Positions 27,025 to 35,774 of a stretch of 64,000 nucleotides of DNA are shown piece after piece. Position numbers and translations under genes: made by a program. Every line of letters begins with the position of its first letter. The stretch's first letter is position 1. This DNA is from an uncultured Bacilli bacterium (GTDB lineage: Bacteria; Bacillota_I; Bacilli_A; RF39; UBA660): the NCBI GenBank assembly GCA_944332475.1, contig CALVKA010000003.1, positions 1 through 64,000 on the forward strand, written 5' to 3'. The notes beneath the pieces were generated by a model. The model made no database searches. It saw only the letters and a program-made list of their open reading frames with translations, and was not told the DNA's origin.

Positions 27025-28461
27025 CTACTCTTTGGTTTTTATCTTTGGTTTTTGGTTTGGATATATTTTTATTCTTTCTAGGGATTCTTCTAAGGAAAGG
27101 TTTTCTGCTTCTTTGGCTAGAAAAACCATATTAAGAATTGTCTCTGGTTGGTCAGGCAACCTTTCTAATAATTCTTCACTAATTTCTGCTCCTATGACAT
27201 AAGGATATAACTCTGATAATAAAAAGGGATCTTGTATTAATAGTTGATTTTGTCTATCGCAACTCTCTTTGGCTAAAGAGAAAGTCATTTTGTCTTTTAT
27301 TCCTTCTGGAGCATTTTCTTTTAATAATTCTAATTCTATTTCTTGGGTAACTGCACCTTCTTTTGCTAAGGACAAAAAATCGTATAAGTCTTCTGCATTT
27401 TTGGCAAGAGTTAATCTTCTATTAAACAGTAAGGACCCCATTACTTCATCAGGAAAGTTTTTTTGTACTAAGTAAATTAGAAATAGTTGTTCAAAGAAAA
27501 GAGATGGTGCTTCTTGTAAAGGGAACGTAGTGTGCTCTTCTTTGGCATGGATTGCTCCTAAATAATGGAAAAATTCATGTACTAGTGTAGAACTATCATT
27601 TATGGTATTTGTCCAAGGCATATAAATATAAGGAGGATTTCCTTTTATTAAGCCTGGCGAAGATGGTGTTTGATCTTTTCTTTCTTGTAAGCGAGGATCC
27701 TCTTTATTTTCAATCCAGACTCCATCTTGTTCCATCTGATTGGCTAATGATACTAATTCTAGTGATGGGTCAATTACTGTTAGAAATTCTTTGTATAAAG
27801 CAATTGATGTTTTCTGATTCATGGAGTATGTAATTGGAATTTCATTTAGATAACTTGCTTCTAGATTTTGCATTTTTCTTGCCGTTTCTAGTATTTCCTC
27901 TAATAATTCAAATGAGGGTCTTTCAGTGTCTGGGAAGTGTTCTTCTAGTAAAATTCTTATACTTTCTTCTAACAATTGATTTGTAATTTGAAATCGATAT
28001 TGTTCTTGTAACCAGGAAAAAATATCTTCTTTTGTTATTTGTGAAGTTCCATGTAAATATCGATATAGTTCCTCATAGTCTTTTTTCGTATGAAAATAGT
28101 CATAGACACCAAGTACTTCTCTTACTCTTTTACTTCTTGCTGGATAATAATATCTTCCCTCTACCATATCATTTTCCCAGTAAAACATGACTTCACCTGC
28201 TAATTCGGGAGATAGACATTTTTCTTTTAAGAAAAATGTTGCATCGAAGGCAGGTATACCATCTAAATATTTTAAAATAGACTGTCCTTTTTCGATATAT
28301 AAAGAACTATTTTGATCGATACAACTAATCTTATTATGACCTTTTAAAAAAGCTTTGAAAAAAGCAGGATTTCTATGCATTAATTTTTTTATTCTATAGG
28401 CTTTTCTTTTGGTTTTTTCATCATATTCAATCGGTAGTACTTCTGTTTGTAATACTGACAT
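27025..28461 (-). CDS. Putative HExxH metalloprotease, tandem paralogue 3 (first in operon)
   Basis: 478 aa, the promoter-proximal copy. Conserved N-terminal module as in the other two, HEFFH at 295-299 after YIYMPWTNTIND, and QEAPSLFFEQ (Glu317) as candidate third ligand. AAGAGGGATTCT precedes the ATG. No export signal is seen. Alternatives to a protease are a toxin-like or structural zinc protein; catalysis is inferred from the motif only. Confidence 0.75.
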   Translation of the reverse strand: MSVLQTEVLPIEYDEKTKRKAYRIKKLMHRNPAFFKAFLKGHNKISCIDQNSSLYIEKGQSILKYLDGIPAFDATFFLKEKCLSPELAGEVMFYWENDMVEGRYYYPARSKRVREVLGVYDYFHTKKDYEELYRYLHGTSQITKEDIFSWLQEQYRFQITNQLLEESIRILLEEHFPDTERPSFELLEEILETARKMQNLEASYLNEIPITYSMNQKTSIALYKEFLTVIDPSLELVSLANQMEQDGVWIENKEDPRLQERKDQTPSSPGLIKGNPPYIYMPWTNTINDSSTLVHEFFHYLGAIHAKEEHTTFPLQEAPSLFFEQLFLIYLVQKNFPDEVMGSLLFNRRLTLAKNAEDLYDFLSLAKEGAVTQEIELELLKENAPEGIKDKMTFSLAKESCDRQNQLLIQDPFLLSELYPYVIGAEISEELLERLPDQPETILNMVFLAKEAENLSLEESLERIKIYPNQKPKIKTKE

Positions 28462-28517
28462 AGAATCCCTCTTTTCTTAATTTTAATATTTTAATCGTTT
28501 TCTATTCTTTCGTCAAT

Positions 28518-28539
28518 AAAAAGAGAGCTGTGCTCTCTT
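28518..28539 (-). terminator. Terminator after smc
   Basis: AAGAGAGC / ACA / GCTCTCTT hairpin followed by TTTTTA on the minus strand, overlapping the smc stop. Confidence 0.8.
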
Positions 28540-31495
28540 ATAATGTTTCTAGTGCTTCATTTAATTTAACACTGACTAATTTTGATACACCTGATTCTTG
28601 CATGGTAATTCCATATAGAGTATTGGCATATTCCATTGTCTTTTTCTTATGTGTAATAATTAAAAATTGGGTTTTATTTTTATAATGATCTAAGTATCTA
28701 CCAAATTGCGCAACATTTGCTTCATCTAGGGCTGCTTCTACTTCGTCAAATAAACAGAATGGAACGGTTCTTACATTTAATATCGCAAATAGTAGAGAAA
28801 TGGCTGTTAAAGTTTTTTCTCCACCAGATAATAAAGAAATGGTCGTTAGTTTTTTACCTGGAGGGGATGCGACAATCTCTACTCCTGTTGTTAATAAGTT
28901 ATCAGGGTCTGTCAATTTTAAATCTGCATTACCTCCACCAAATAACTCTTTAAATACTTGTTTAAATTCTTTGGTTATTTGCTCAAAAGTATTTTTAAAC
29001 TCTTCTTTCATGACATCGTCCATTTCATTCATGATTTCTAATAGCGTTTCTTCGGCTTTTAGTAAATCTTCTCTTTGATTCGTTAAAAAGATATATCTGG
29101 TATTTACTCTTTCATACTCATCGATAGCTGCTAGATTCACCATACCAATTCTTTTGATATTAGCACGATACAGATTTACTTTTCTACGAGCTTCATCTGG
29201 TTCTACATCTAGATGATAGTTTTCTTTGGCTTTCTCAAAGGTCAATTCATATTCTGTATTTAAAGTATCTAACATCGTATCCATTTTGATTTCAATTCTG
29301 TTTAAGTATACTTCTTTTTCATGAAGAGTTTTCTCTAGATTTCTAAGATTGGCATTTTTTACTTTATCTTTCGCTATTCTTTCTTCTGTTTCTCGTTTGA
29401 TATCATCTATATCCGTTCTAATTTGGTCTAGAGTTATTTGAATCGTTGATTTTTCTGCATTTAGTGCATGATATTGTTCGATTAATTCTTGTTCTTTTTG
29501 CGTTAGTGAATTATTAGAAATGGCATTTAAGGCTTGCCATTCTTGTTCTGCTTCTTCTAATTTCCTTCTTTGTTCTTTTATTTCTTCTGCTTTCGTATCA
29601 TATTTTTCTTTGATGGTAACTTTATTTTTAGAACCAGTAAACTCCTCTTCTTCTATTTTTCTTGATTCTTCGTCTACTTCATCTAGTTCTTTTTTGATTT
29701 CTTCTAATTCTTGTTTCATTAGAGATTGCTGTTCTAAAAGGCGTTTTAATTCTTGTTTTAATACGATAATACTTTTTGTTTGATAAATAATGGATCCACC
29801 GGTTAGGCTTCCTCCAACATTTACAACATCTCCATCTAAACTGACAATTTTATATCGTCTATTTACTTTACTGCTTAGACGTGTTGCGGCGTCGATATCT
29901 TTTGCAACGATTACTGTTCCTAGTTGGTTTTCAATGATATTTTGATAGGTTTTATCATAGTCTACCAAATCACTTAAAATACCGATAAAATCATCCTCTT
30001 TTTCTAAAATTTTTATGGAGTCTTTGTCTACATATCTAGATTTAATTACTGTTAATGGGAAGAATGTTGCTCTTCCTAGATGATTGTCTTTTAAATAGTT
30101 AATGGCACGTTTTGCGGATTCTTCATCGCTCGTGATAACAAAGTTTTTATTGGCTGCAATGGCGATATTTAAAGCTTTTACATATTCATCTTTGGTATTT
30201 AGAAGATTTCCTATGGTATTATGAATCCCTGATAAAGAGGATGATTCTAATACTTTTCTTACACTATTTGGTAGGTCTCCGCCTTCTTCTATTTCTCTTT
30301 TTAAACTGGTGATTTTATGATCTAGAGTGATAATATTTCTTTCGTGTGATGAATAATCACTTGTTAACATATTCTTCTTTTGCTTTATTTTTTGTAGTTG
30401 TTCTGATATACCTTTTCCTTTTTCATCTTCTTTTTTTCCATCTTCTATAATTACATCTAATTCTGTTTTTAATTTTTGAATGGTTGCTTCTATACTAGAC
30501 TTCTTTTCTAATGTTTTTCTTAATTCTTCTTCTGTTTCTTTACTATCTTTGTTTTGTTTGTTTCTTTCTTGTAATAAATTTTTTTCTCCATTTACTTTTT
30601 CTACCATTTCTGTTACTTCTAGTAATCTTCTTTGTAGAGAGGATTGTTCTTTTTCTAGCTTTTCTAATTTAGAAGCTTGTTCTAAGTCTATGGCATCGCT
30701 TTTGGATGTTTCGTTAGATAGTTCCATAATTTCTTTTTCTAGTTTTTCTTTTTCTTGTTTGATACGTTCTAATTCTATACTAGCATTTTCCAAGTCATAA
30801 GCTAGTATGGCTACTTCATAATGATCTAGTCCTTTTTTGTTTTCTAAATATTCTTTTGCTTTTTCACTTTGTTCTTTTAATGGAGCTACTTGGCTTTCTA
30901 ATTCATTAATAATATCATTTACTCTATCGATGTTGTTGTGAGTACGGTCTAACTTTCGTAGAGCTTCTTCTTTTCTTTTTTTGTATTTTAAAATTCCGGC
31001 TGCTTCTTCAAAAATCGTTCTTCTATCACTTGGAGAATCACTCAATATTTTTTCTACTTCTCCTTGAGAAATGATATTAAAGGATTCTTTTCCCATACCT
31101 GTATCTAATAATAAATTGTTGATGTCTTTTAATCTACATTTTTCACCGTTTAAATAATATTCATTTTCTCCACTACGATAAACTCTTCTTTTGATTGATA
31201 ATTCTGTATATGGTACATTTAAAAAATGATCAGAATTATCAAAGACTAGTTCTACTGACGCTACATTTAAAGGATTTCTACTTTTACTACCTGAAAAAAT
31301 AACATCACTCATAGAACCTTCTCCACGAAGAGACTTTACTGATTGTTCTCCTAATACCCATCTAACTGCATCTACTACATTACTTTTACCTGATCCATTA
31401 GGTCCTACAATACAGGTAATTTTATCATCTAATTTAATATCTAATTTGTCTGCGAAAGATTTAAATCCACTCGTTACAATTTCTTTTAAGTACAT
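28538..31495 (-). CDS. smc: Chromosome partition protein Smc, with shortened coiled coils
   Basis: 985-aa SMC ATPase of the condensin complex with ScpA/ScpB. Seen: Walker A GPNGSGKS (31-38), QSVKSLRGEGSMSDVIFSG, coiled coil, hinge (about 400-540, GNLLNTKDEYVKALNIAI to TGGSIIY), second coiled coil, signature LLSGGEKTLTAISLLFAIL, Walker B CLFDEVEAALDEAN, and a terminal ITHKKKTME. The start at 31495 is chosen for AGGGTGAAGAGT before MYLKEIV; the 31 codons upstream in frame are not SMC-like. Bacillus Smc is about 1186 aa, so this one is about 200 residues shorter, all missing from the arms. Confidence 0.96.
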   Translation of the reverse strand: MYLKEIVTSGFKSFADKLDIKLDDKITCIVGPNGSGKSNVVDAVRWVLGEQSVKSLRGEGSMSDVIFSGSKSRNPLNVASVELVFDNSDHFLNVPYTELSIKRRVYRSGENEYYLNGEKCRLKDINNLLLDTGMGKESFNIISQGEVEKILSDSPSDRRTIFEEAAGILKYKKRKEEALRKLDRTHNNIDRVNDIINELESQVAPLKEQSEKAKEYLENKKGLDHYEVAILAYDLENASIELERIKQEKEKLEKEIMELSNETSKSDAIDLEQASKLEKLEKEQSSLQRRLLEVTEMVEKVNGEKNLLQERNKQNKDSKETEEELRKTLEKKSSIEATIQKLKTELDVIIEDGKKEDEKGKGISEQLQKIKQKKNMLTSDYSSHERNIITLDHKITSLKREIEEGGDLPNSVRKVLESSSLSGIHNTIGNLLNTKDEYVKALNIAIAANKNFVITSDEESAKRAINYLKDNHLGRATFFPLTVIKSRYVDKDSIKILEKEDDFIGILSDLVDYDKTYQNIIENQLGTVIVAKDIDAATRLSSKVNRRYKIVSLDGDVVNVGGSLTGGSIIYQTKSIIVLKQELKRLLEQQSLMKQELEEIKKELDEVDEESRKIEEEEFTGSKNKVTIKEKYDTKAEEIKEQRRKLEEAEQEWQALNAISNNSLTQKEQELIEQYHALNAEKSTIQITLDQIRTDIDDIKRETEERIAKDKVKNANLRNLEKTLHEKEVYLNRIEIKMDTMLDTLNTEYELTFEKAKENYHLDVEPDEARRKVNLYRANIKRIGMVNLAAIDEYERVNTRYIFLTNQREDLLKAEETLLEIMNEMDDVMKEEFKNTFEQITKEFKQVFKELFGGGNADLKLTDPDNLLTTGVEIVASPPGKKLTTISLLSGGEKTLTAISLLFAILNVRTVPFCLFDEVEAALDEANVAQFGRYLDHYKNKTQFLIITHKKKTMEYANTLYGITMQESGVSKLVSVKLNEALETL

Positions 31496-31675
31496 ACTCT
31501 TCACCCTGTAATTAAGTATACTATAAATTTCAAGGTAAAACAATGAAAAAAGTCGGAAGTTACCTTTTACAGCAAAGAAAAAGCACACTTTCGTTGTACT
31601 AGAAGTTTTTACTCTTTAGGTTCTTAGAATTCCTTGCGATTTACCAGTATAATCATTTGAAATGGCATACAAAAA

Positions 31676-31718
31676 GAGAAATTTCTTTGATTGTAAATAC
31701 ATTAAAAAGAAATTTCTC
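31676..31718. repeat. 13-bp inverted repeat in the smc upstream intergenic region
   Basis: GAGAAATTTCTTT at 31676-31688 pairs with AAAGAAATTTCTC at 31706-31718 across a 17-base loop. It is A/T-rich and lacks a T-run on the minus strand directly after the stem, so a terminator role for the 224-aa gene is possible but weak. The rest of the 290-bp gap (31496-31788) shows nothing else recognisable. Confidence 0.6.
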
Positions 31719-31788
31719 ATATAAATATTATATTTTATATTTCACTCAGTCTTATTATTGAAGATTGGGATGATTCATAAGTACCTCT

Positions 31789-32463
31789 TTACTTTTTGAC
31801 AAAGCTAATTGATGATTTTTCTAATTTTGCTGAAGCAATATCATTTAACGGATTTATTAATGGAGCAATTTTCTGCAAGCGTTTAGATACTAATTTAATG
31901 CCTTCCGTATACTCTGCGGCTTCAGCAATATCATATAATTTTATTAAATCATAAAATTCCATTGTTAAATCAAATCTTTTTTTTCTTTCAATAGCCAAAT
32001 CGTATGCTTCTTTAGGATAATAGTTGTTTTTATTGCTTTTGGGATAATCATTGGCCATTTGTCTTATATCCCTACGATTTTGAACCATTTTACTAAATTT
32101 CTTGGCCATTACTGGTTGATATTGGAATAGACTTGCTAATTGAAACAACCCTAGATTATCAGAAAATTCCACTTCTAAATCAGATACTTTTTCTCTTTGA
32201 ACAGCTTGAAAGTGTGCTTCAGGGTCACCCCAAGTATTTTGATCCCTTGCTGTTGTTATACTACGGGCTTTTCTAACTTTTGTTAATTTTACATCAAGTT
32301 TACCAAAAATTTGGTTAAGAGCATCCTGATCTTGTTGATGATAAGCCGTCTTTAATTCATCTAAATAATCAGCATAGTTTGGCAAATTTCGTAATGTTCT
32401 AATAATATTGTTTAATATGCTATCTAAGTTTGGTTGTTTTTGTAAATTTCCACTATTTTTCAT
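31789..32463 (-). CDS. Soluble helical protein; function unknown
   Basis: 224 aa, no signal peptide or membrane helix, mostly helical and basic, with TARDQNTWGDPEAHF in the middle and a Lys-rich end. AAGAGGTGATCTT precedes the ATG. No family recognised. It follows an equally unrecognised 527-aa gene in the same direction, about 110 bp apart. Confidence 0.65.
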   Translation of the reverse strand: MKNSGNLQKQPNLDSILNNIIRTLRNLPNYADYLDELKTAYHQQDQDALNQIFGKLDVKLTKVRKARSITTARDQNTWGDPEAHFQAVQREKVSDLEVEFSDNLGLFQLASLFQYQPVMAKKFSKMVQNRRDIRQMANDYPKSNKNNYYPKEAYDLAIERKKRFDLTMEFYDLIKLYDIAEAAEYTEGIKLVSKRLQKIAPLINPLNDIASAKLEKSSISFVKK

Positions 32464-32575
32464 AAGATCACCTCTTTATTATTCATTCCTATATAAATTT
32501 ACTTTTCTTCATTAGAATATGGCTATATTTTATCATAAAACATCAAAAGCACAATATTATACTATCACTGTTAGT

Positions 32576-34159
32576 TTAGAAATATTGGGGGCTCGTTGGT
32601 TTTGTCATTTTGTAAACTTTTCTTTCTCCTTCTAACTCTTGTAATATTGGTTCAGGTTGATTTCTTTGTGGTGCATTGATTTCTTCTTGTACTCTACTTT
32701 GCCAATCTCCGGCATGAATGATTCTACGACAAGCGGGATTGATAATCAGTTCTCTTTTTGGTAAAACAGATAATCTTACAAAGTCGGAGAAGTCCATTAT
32801 ATATATCGCTTGACCATCAGCCACTCTACCGTTTTCTACATTTTCAAAAAATTTATCTAATATTACTTTTCCATTTGGATAAATAAATCCAATATATCCA
32901 TCAAAAGTATCTTCTCCTTGAATCATCGCAATTGGATTTGATGATTCATATAATTCTTTTTTCTCAATAAATAAGTCTAGTAAACGTTCTTGGTGTCTCT
33001 TTTTTTCTTCTTCCGTTACATCGCCTTTTGGTTCTTGGGCTGCTGTTAAAATCATTTGTTCTAGTCCACCTGCAGGCAAGAACTTCCAGTTTGCTTGAAT
33101 GGTTTCTATTTTGTTTTTTACTAATTCTTCCGCTTCTTCTAGTGTTAATCCTTCTAATTCATCTTCTGTAAACGTAAGTAATTGAATTTCCGGATGACTA
33201 ACAAGAAAAGTTTTATATTGTTCATAAATATCTTTTGGTGTCAATACTTTTCCCTGTTGAAAGATACCCATTCTTTCGTTGTTGATGCTACCAACTGTTA
33301 TTTGCAATTTTGTATCCTGCTTTTTTTCTGGGTGTTCTTTAAAGTAATTAGCTACATAAATTAAAAATCTTTGTGGATCTATATTTCCATAACTTTGAGC
33401 AGCATATAAAAACTGTGAAGCCAAATACAAATCCAATTTTTCTTTATTAGTTTGGGAAAGGCCTTCAAAATCAATTGGATGAGAATTCATATATATTATG
33501 ATTTCTGGAACATGATTTGTTAAATTTTCTATGGCACGTGCACAATTTCTTGCAAATTTATTGATACTTGTTGGAAAAGGAGTAGTTTTTAAGTTTTTTA
33601 TGTCTCCTATTCCCATTTGTTGTGCCCAACTTTTTATTACTGCACGTTGTACTGCTGGAAAGCTATTGATATTTTCTATACAAAAACGTAGATTCTCTTC
33701 TGCTTCATGATTTTCTTTATATTTTATATATAGGCTTGGAAACTTCTTTTGCAATTCTGCCTCTGTTTTTACAGCTTGTAATTGTTGAAGTGGTTTTTTA
33801 GAAATCTGTTTGATATAGGCTTCTAAATCGTCTACAGTAAGCATATGAGGAACATTATCTTTATCTACATCTTTTATATTTAAATTCGTTATAATCGTAT
33901 TTAATAATGCGGATGGAGAAAAGACAATTTGCTTTTCTAATGTTTCTTCGTCTGTTGTTACTGTCATAGTTTGAAAAAAATCAAGATTGCCAGTAGGGCC
34001 TAGTGTTGCGATATATTCCAGTAAATTTTTATGTGCAGCTGAAATCATATTTTGTATTTCTTCTGAATTATTAAATAAAGAAACAATATCTGCTGCTAGT
34101 AATATGACTGGCGCTGATATAGGCACTTTCTTTTTCATATCATCTGTTAATATTGACAT
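32576..34159 (-). CDS. 527-aa soluble protein; function unknown
   Basis: Start at 34159 chosen for AGAGGGGTATAAT before MSILTDD; the frame back to 34216 covers the promoter. Soluble, no signal or membrane helix. It contains FPNGKVILDKFF-like beta segments (about 440-470, GYIGFIYPNGKVILD), a possible domain boundary near residue 300 (LQITVGSINNERMG) and a Pro/Glu-rich end. No family was recognised. A textbook promoter directly upstream suggests good expression. Confidence 0.68.
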   Translation of the reverse strand: MSILTDDMKKKVPISAPVILLAADIVSLFNNSEEIQNMISAAHKNLLEYIATLGPTGNLDFFQTMTVTTDEETLEKQIVFSPSALLNTIITNLNIKDVDKDNVPHMLTVDDLEAYIKQISKKPLQQLQAVKTEAELQKKFPSLYIKYKENHEAEENLRFCIENINSFPAVQRAVIKSWAQQMGIGDIKNLKTTPFPTSINKFARNCARAIENLTNHVPEIIIYMNSHPIDFEGLSQTNKEKLDLYLASQFLYAAQSYGNIDPQRFLIYVANYFKEHPEKKQDTKLQITVGSINNERMGIFQQGKVLTPKDIYEQYKTFLVSHPEIQLLTFTEDELEGLTLEEAEELVKNKIETIQANWKFLPAGGLEQMILTAAQEPKGDVTEEEKKRHQERLLDLFIEKKELYESSNPIAMIQGEDTFDGYIGFIYPNGKVILDKFFENVENGRVADGQAIYIMDFSDFVRLSVLPKRELIINPACRRIIHAGDWQSRVQEEINAPQRNQPEPILQELEGERKVYKMTKPTSPQYF

Positions 34160-34187
34160 ATTATACCCCTCTCTATATGTGTAGCAG

Positions 34188-34216
34188 ATTATACCATAAA
34201 TACGAGAAAATGTCAA
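34188..34216 (-). promoter_or_regulatory. Consensus sigma-A promoter of the 527-aa gene
   Basis: TTGACA (34211-34216), 17 bp, TATAAT (34188-34193): a perfect consensus on the minus strand. Confidence 0.85.
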
Positions 34217-34267
34217 GTTTACACTTTCCTTGAGTTAGTTAAAAAGGTTGCTATCCTTAAAAAACAA

Positions 34268-34296
34268 TTGACAACTACTATGATACGTTTTAGTAT
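34268..34296 (+). promoter_or_regulatory. Sigma-A promoter of the 165-aa gene
   Basis: TTGACA (34268-34273), 17 bp, TAGTAT (34291-34296), divergent from the promoter at 34188-34216 and 51 bp away from it. Confidence 0.75.
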
Positions 34297-34318
34297 AAAG
34301 AAAAGAGAGGTACTTATT

Positions 34319-34816
34319 ATGAAGAAAAATTCTTTTCCTTATTCCGATGGAGCTGAGCTTTTTAGAGCGATTTTAGAACAACCAGAACTTTTGTCACAGT
34401 TACCCACTTGGTTGCGTTATGATAAAGATTTCTTAGATGTTTTCTATATTATATTAGGTGATGAAATTGCTCCTTATATTCCTTATCAGATATTTAAACA
34501 ATTTAAGTGCTCTGATTTAGAGAAAAAACCTGCAACTCCTCATTTAGAAAATGCTCCTAAAACTATACTTGGAGAACAAGAGAATGTTATCCATCAACTT
34601 TTTACTCATCCTGATGCTTTGGCTGAATTATCTACTGATGATAAGTATGATGATGATTTATTAGAAGTTATGTATATGGTCTGGGGCGATGCCATTCAGC
34701 CTTATCTTCCTTCTGAAATGTATCAACAATTAGAAGATGAAGATAGAATGAGACAATATCATATCTCATATGAGAATGGTATCCATGATTGGGCAAAAAC
34801 TTTTACAAAGCAATAA
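34319..34816 (+). CDS. Acidic protein made of two repeated modules; function unknown
   Basis: 165 aa from the ATG at 34319 with AGAGAGG upstream. Residues about 13-62 and 90-138 are two copies of one roughly 50-residue module: helix, short linker, YDKDFLDVFYIILGDEIAPYIP in copy 1 (shortened here) and YDDDLLEVMYMVWGDAIQPYLP in copy 2. The shared pattern is Y-D-x-D-(F/L)-L-(D/E)-V-x-Y-x-x-x-GD-x-I-x-PY-(I/L)-P. Soluble, strongly acidic, no signal. No family recognised. It diverges from the 527-aa gene and is followed by a bidirectional terminator. Confidence 0.7.
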   Translation: MKKNSFPYSDGAELFRAILEQPELLSQLPTWLRYDKDFLDVFYIILGDEIAPYIPYQIFKQFKCSDLEKKPATPHLENAPKTILGEQENVIHQLFTHPDALAELSTDDKYDDDLLEVMYMVWGDAIQPYLPSEMYQQLEDEDRMRQYHISYENGIHDWAKTFTKQ

Positions 34817-34844
34817 ACGTTATCCAAAAGATAACGTTTTTTAT
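34815..34844. terminator. Bidirectional terminator, 165-aa gene and deacetylase-like gene
   Basis: AACGTTATC / CAAAA / GATAACGTT hairpin with T-run on the plus side, shared by the two convergent genes. Confidence 0.85.
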
Positions 34845-35698
34845 TTTTCTGATGTTTCACTTAGTAGTGTTTGTAATGTTACTATGTCATAACCTTTTGA
34901 TTGGATATAGTCAATTACTGTTTTTAACTCTAATTCTGTTGTTGTGTTAATCGGAAAAGAAATAATGGCTCCATTTTGTAGTTTTGTTTTGATATCTTGA
35001 AATGGGGTATTGGTTATTTTTATGGTTGGTGTTATGGTGTGTAATTCTAGTTTACTACAGAGTTCAATTACTTCTTTGTTGTCATAGTCTGCATAACAAT
35101 AATGTGATTGTTGTCCAGTTGTGTTTTTTAGGTATTGTATGGCAGAAGAAAAATAGATTTCTTCATAACGGTTATCATAACTTAATATTTCTAATTCATG
35201 GTTTGTAATATCTTTTACTACTGATAAGTTATTTTCTAACCATAGACCGTCTAAAAAGAATGTGCCTACTACTCCTTCTTGGTTGATGATACGAATGGTT
35301 TCTCTAGGGTTGGATTCTTTTGTGATAGGAAATACAAGAGAGACTTGTCTTTTTTCTTCATTCCCACTAATAACAAATTTATCGTAGGTATCTTCAATTG
35401 ATATGGCTGGTGTTGTCTCTTTAAAAACCGTTAAGCTTTCATTATAAGTCCCATATCGTTTCATTTTTTGATATGTCTCTTCATAGTCTACTATCTGTCC
35501 ATTTTTTCCTGGGATAATTTTATTATCTTCAATTTTTGCATCTTCTGCTGGGACTTCATACTTTGTACTTTCTTCTTTAATCTGTTTCATTAAGGGATCT
35601 GTTTCTCTAATAATGTCTATGGTTTTATTTGTATAGTAAAAACTAAATAATACTAACAGTAATACTACTGTTACTTGAATTAGTTTTTTCTTTAACAT
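34841..35698 (-). CDS. Membrane-anchored polysaccharide-deacetylase-like protein with degenerate catalytic motifs
   Basis: 285 aa, one N-terminal membrane helix (about 7-24), then a linker and a NodB-like fold. The order of segments fits polysaccharide deacetylases: VSLVFPIT (where active enzymes have a TFDDG motif), RETIRIINQEGVVGTFFLDGLWL, then NHELEILSYD (where HSxxH is expected) and a C-terminal VIDYIQSKGYDIVTLQTLL. The catalytic Asp-Asp and His pair are missing, so it is probably not an active deacetylase and may bind glycan or act as a structural relative. AGGTGATAGT precedes the ATG. Confidence 0.7.
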   Translation of the reverse strand: MLKKKLIQVTVVLLLVLFSFYYTNKTIDIIRETDPLMKQIKEESTKYEVPAEDAKIEDNKIIPGKNGQIVDYEETYQKMKRYGTYNESLTVFKETTPAISIEDTYDKFVISGNEEKRQVSLVFPITKESNPRETIRIINQEGVVGTFFLDGLWLENNLSVVKDITNHELEILSYDNRYEEIYFSSAIQYLKNTTGQQSHYCYADYDNKEVIELCSKLELHTITPTIKITNTPFQDIKTKLQNGAIISFPINTTTELELKTVIDYIQSKGYDIVTLQTLLSETSEK

Positions 35699-35721
35699 AC
35701 TATCACCTAGAACAGTATATG

Positions 35722-35748
35722 AAAAAAAAGTTCACGAATGAACTTTTT
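35722..35748 (-). terminator. Terminator after pnp
   Basis: AAAAGTTCA / TTCG / TGAACTTTT hairpin with a T-run on the minus strand, between pnp and the deacetylase-like gene. Confidence 0.85.
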
Positions 35749-35774
35749 ATTGTATTTTTATATGATAAAAGTTT

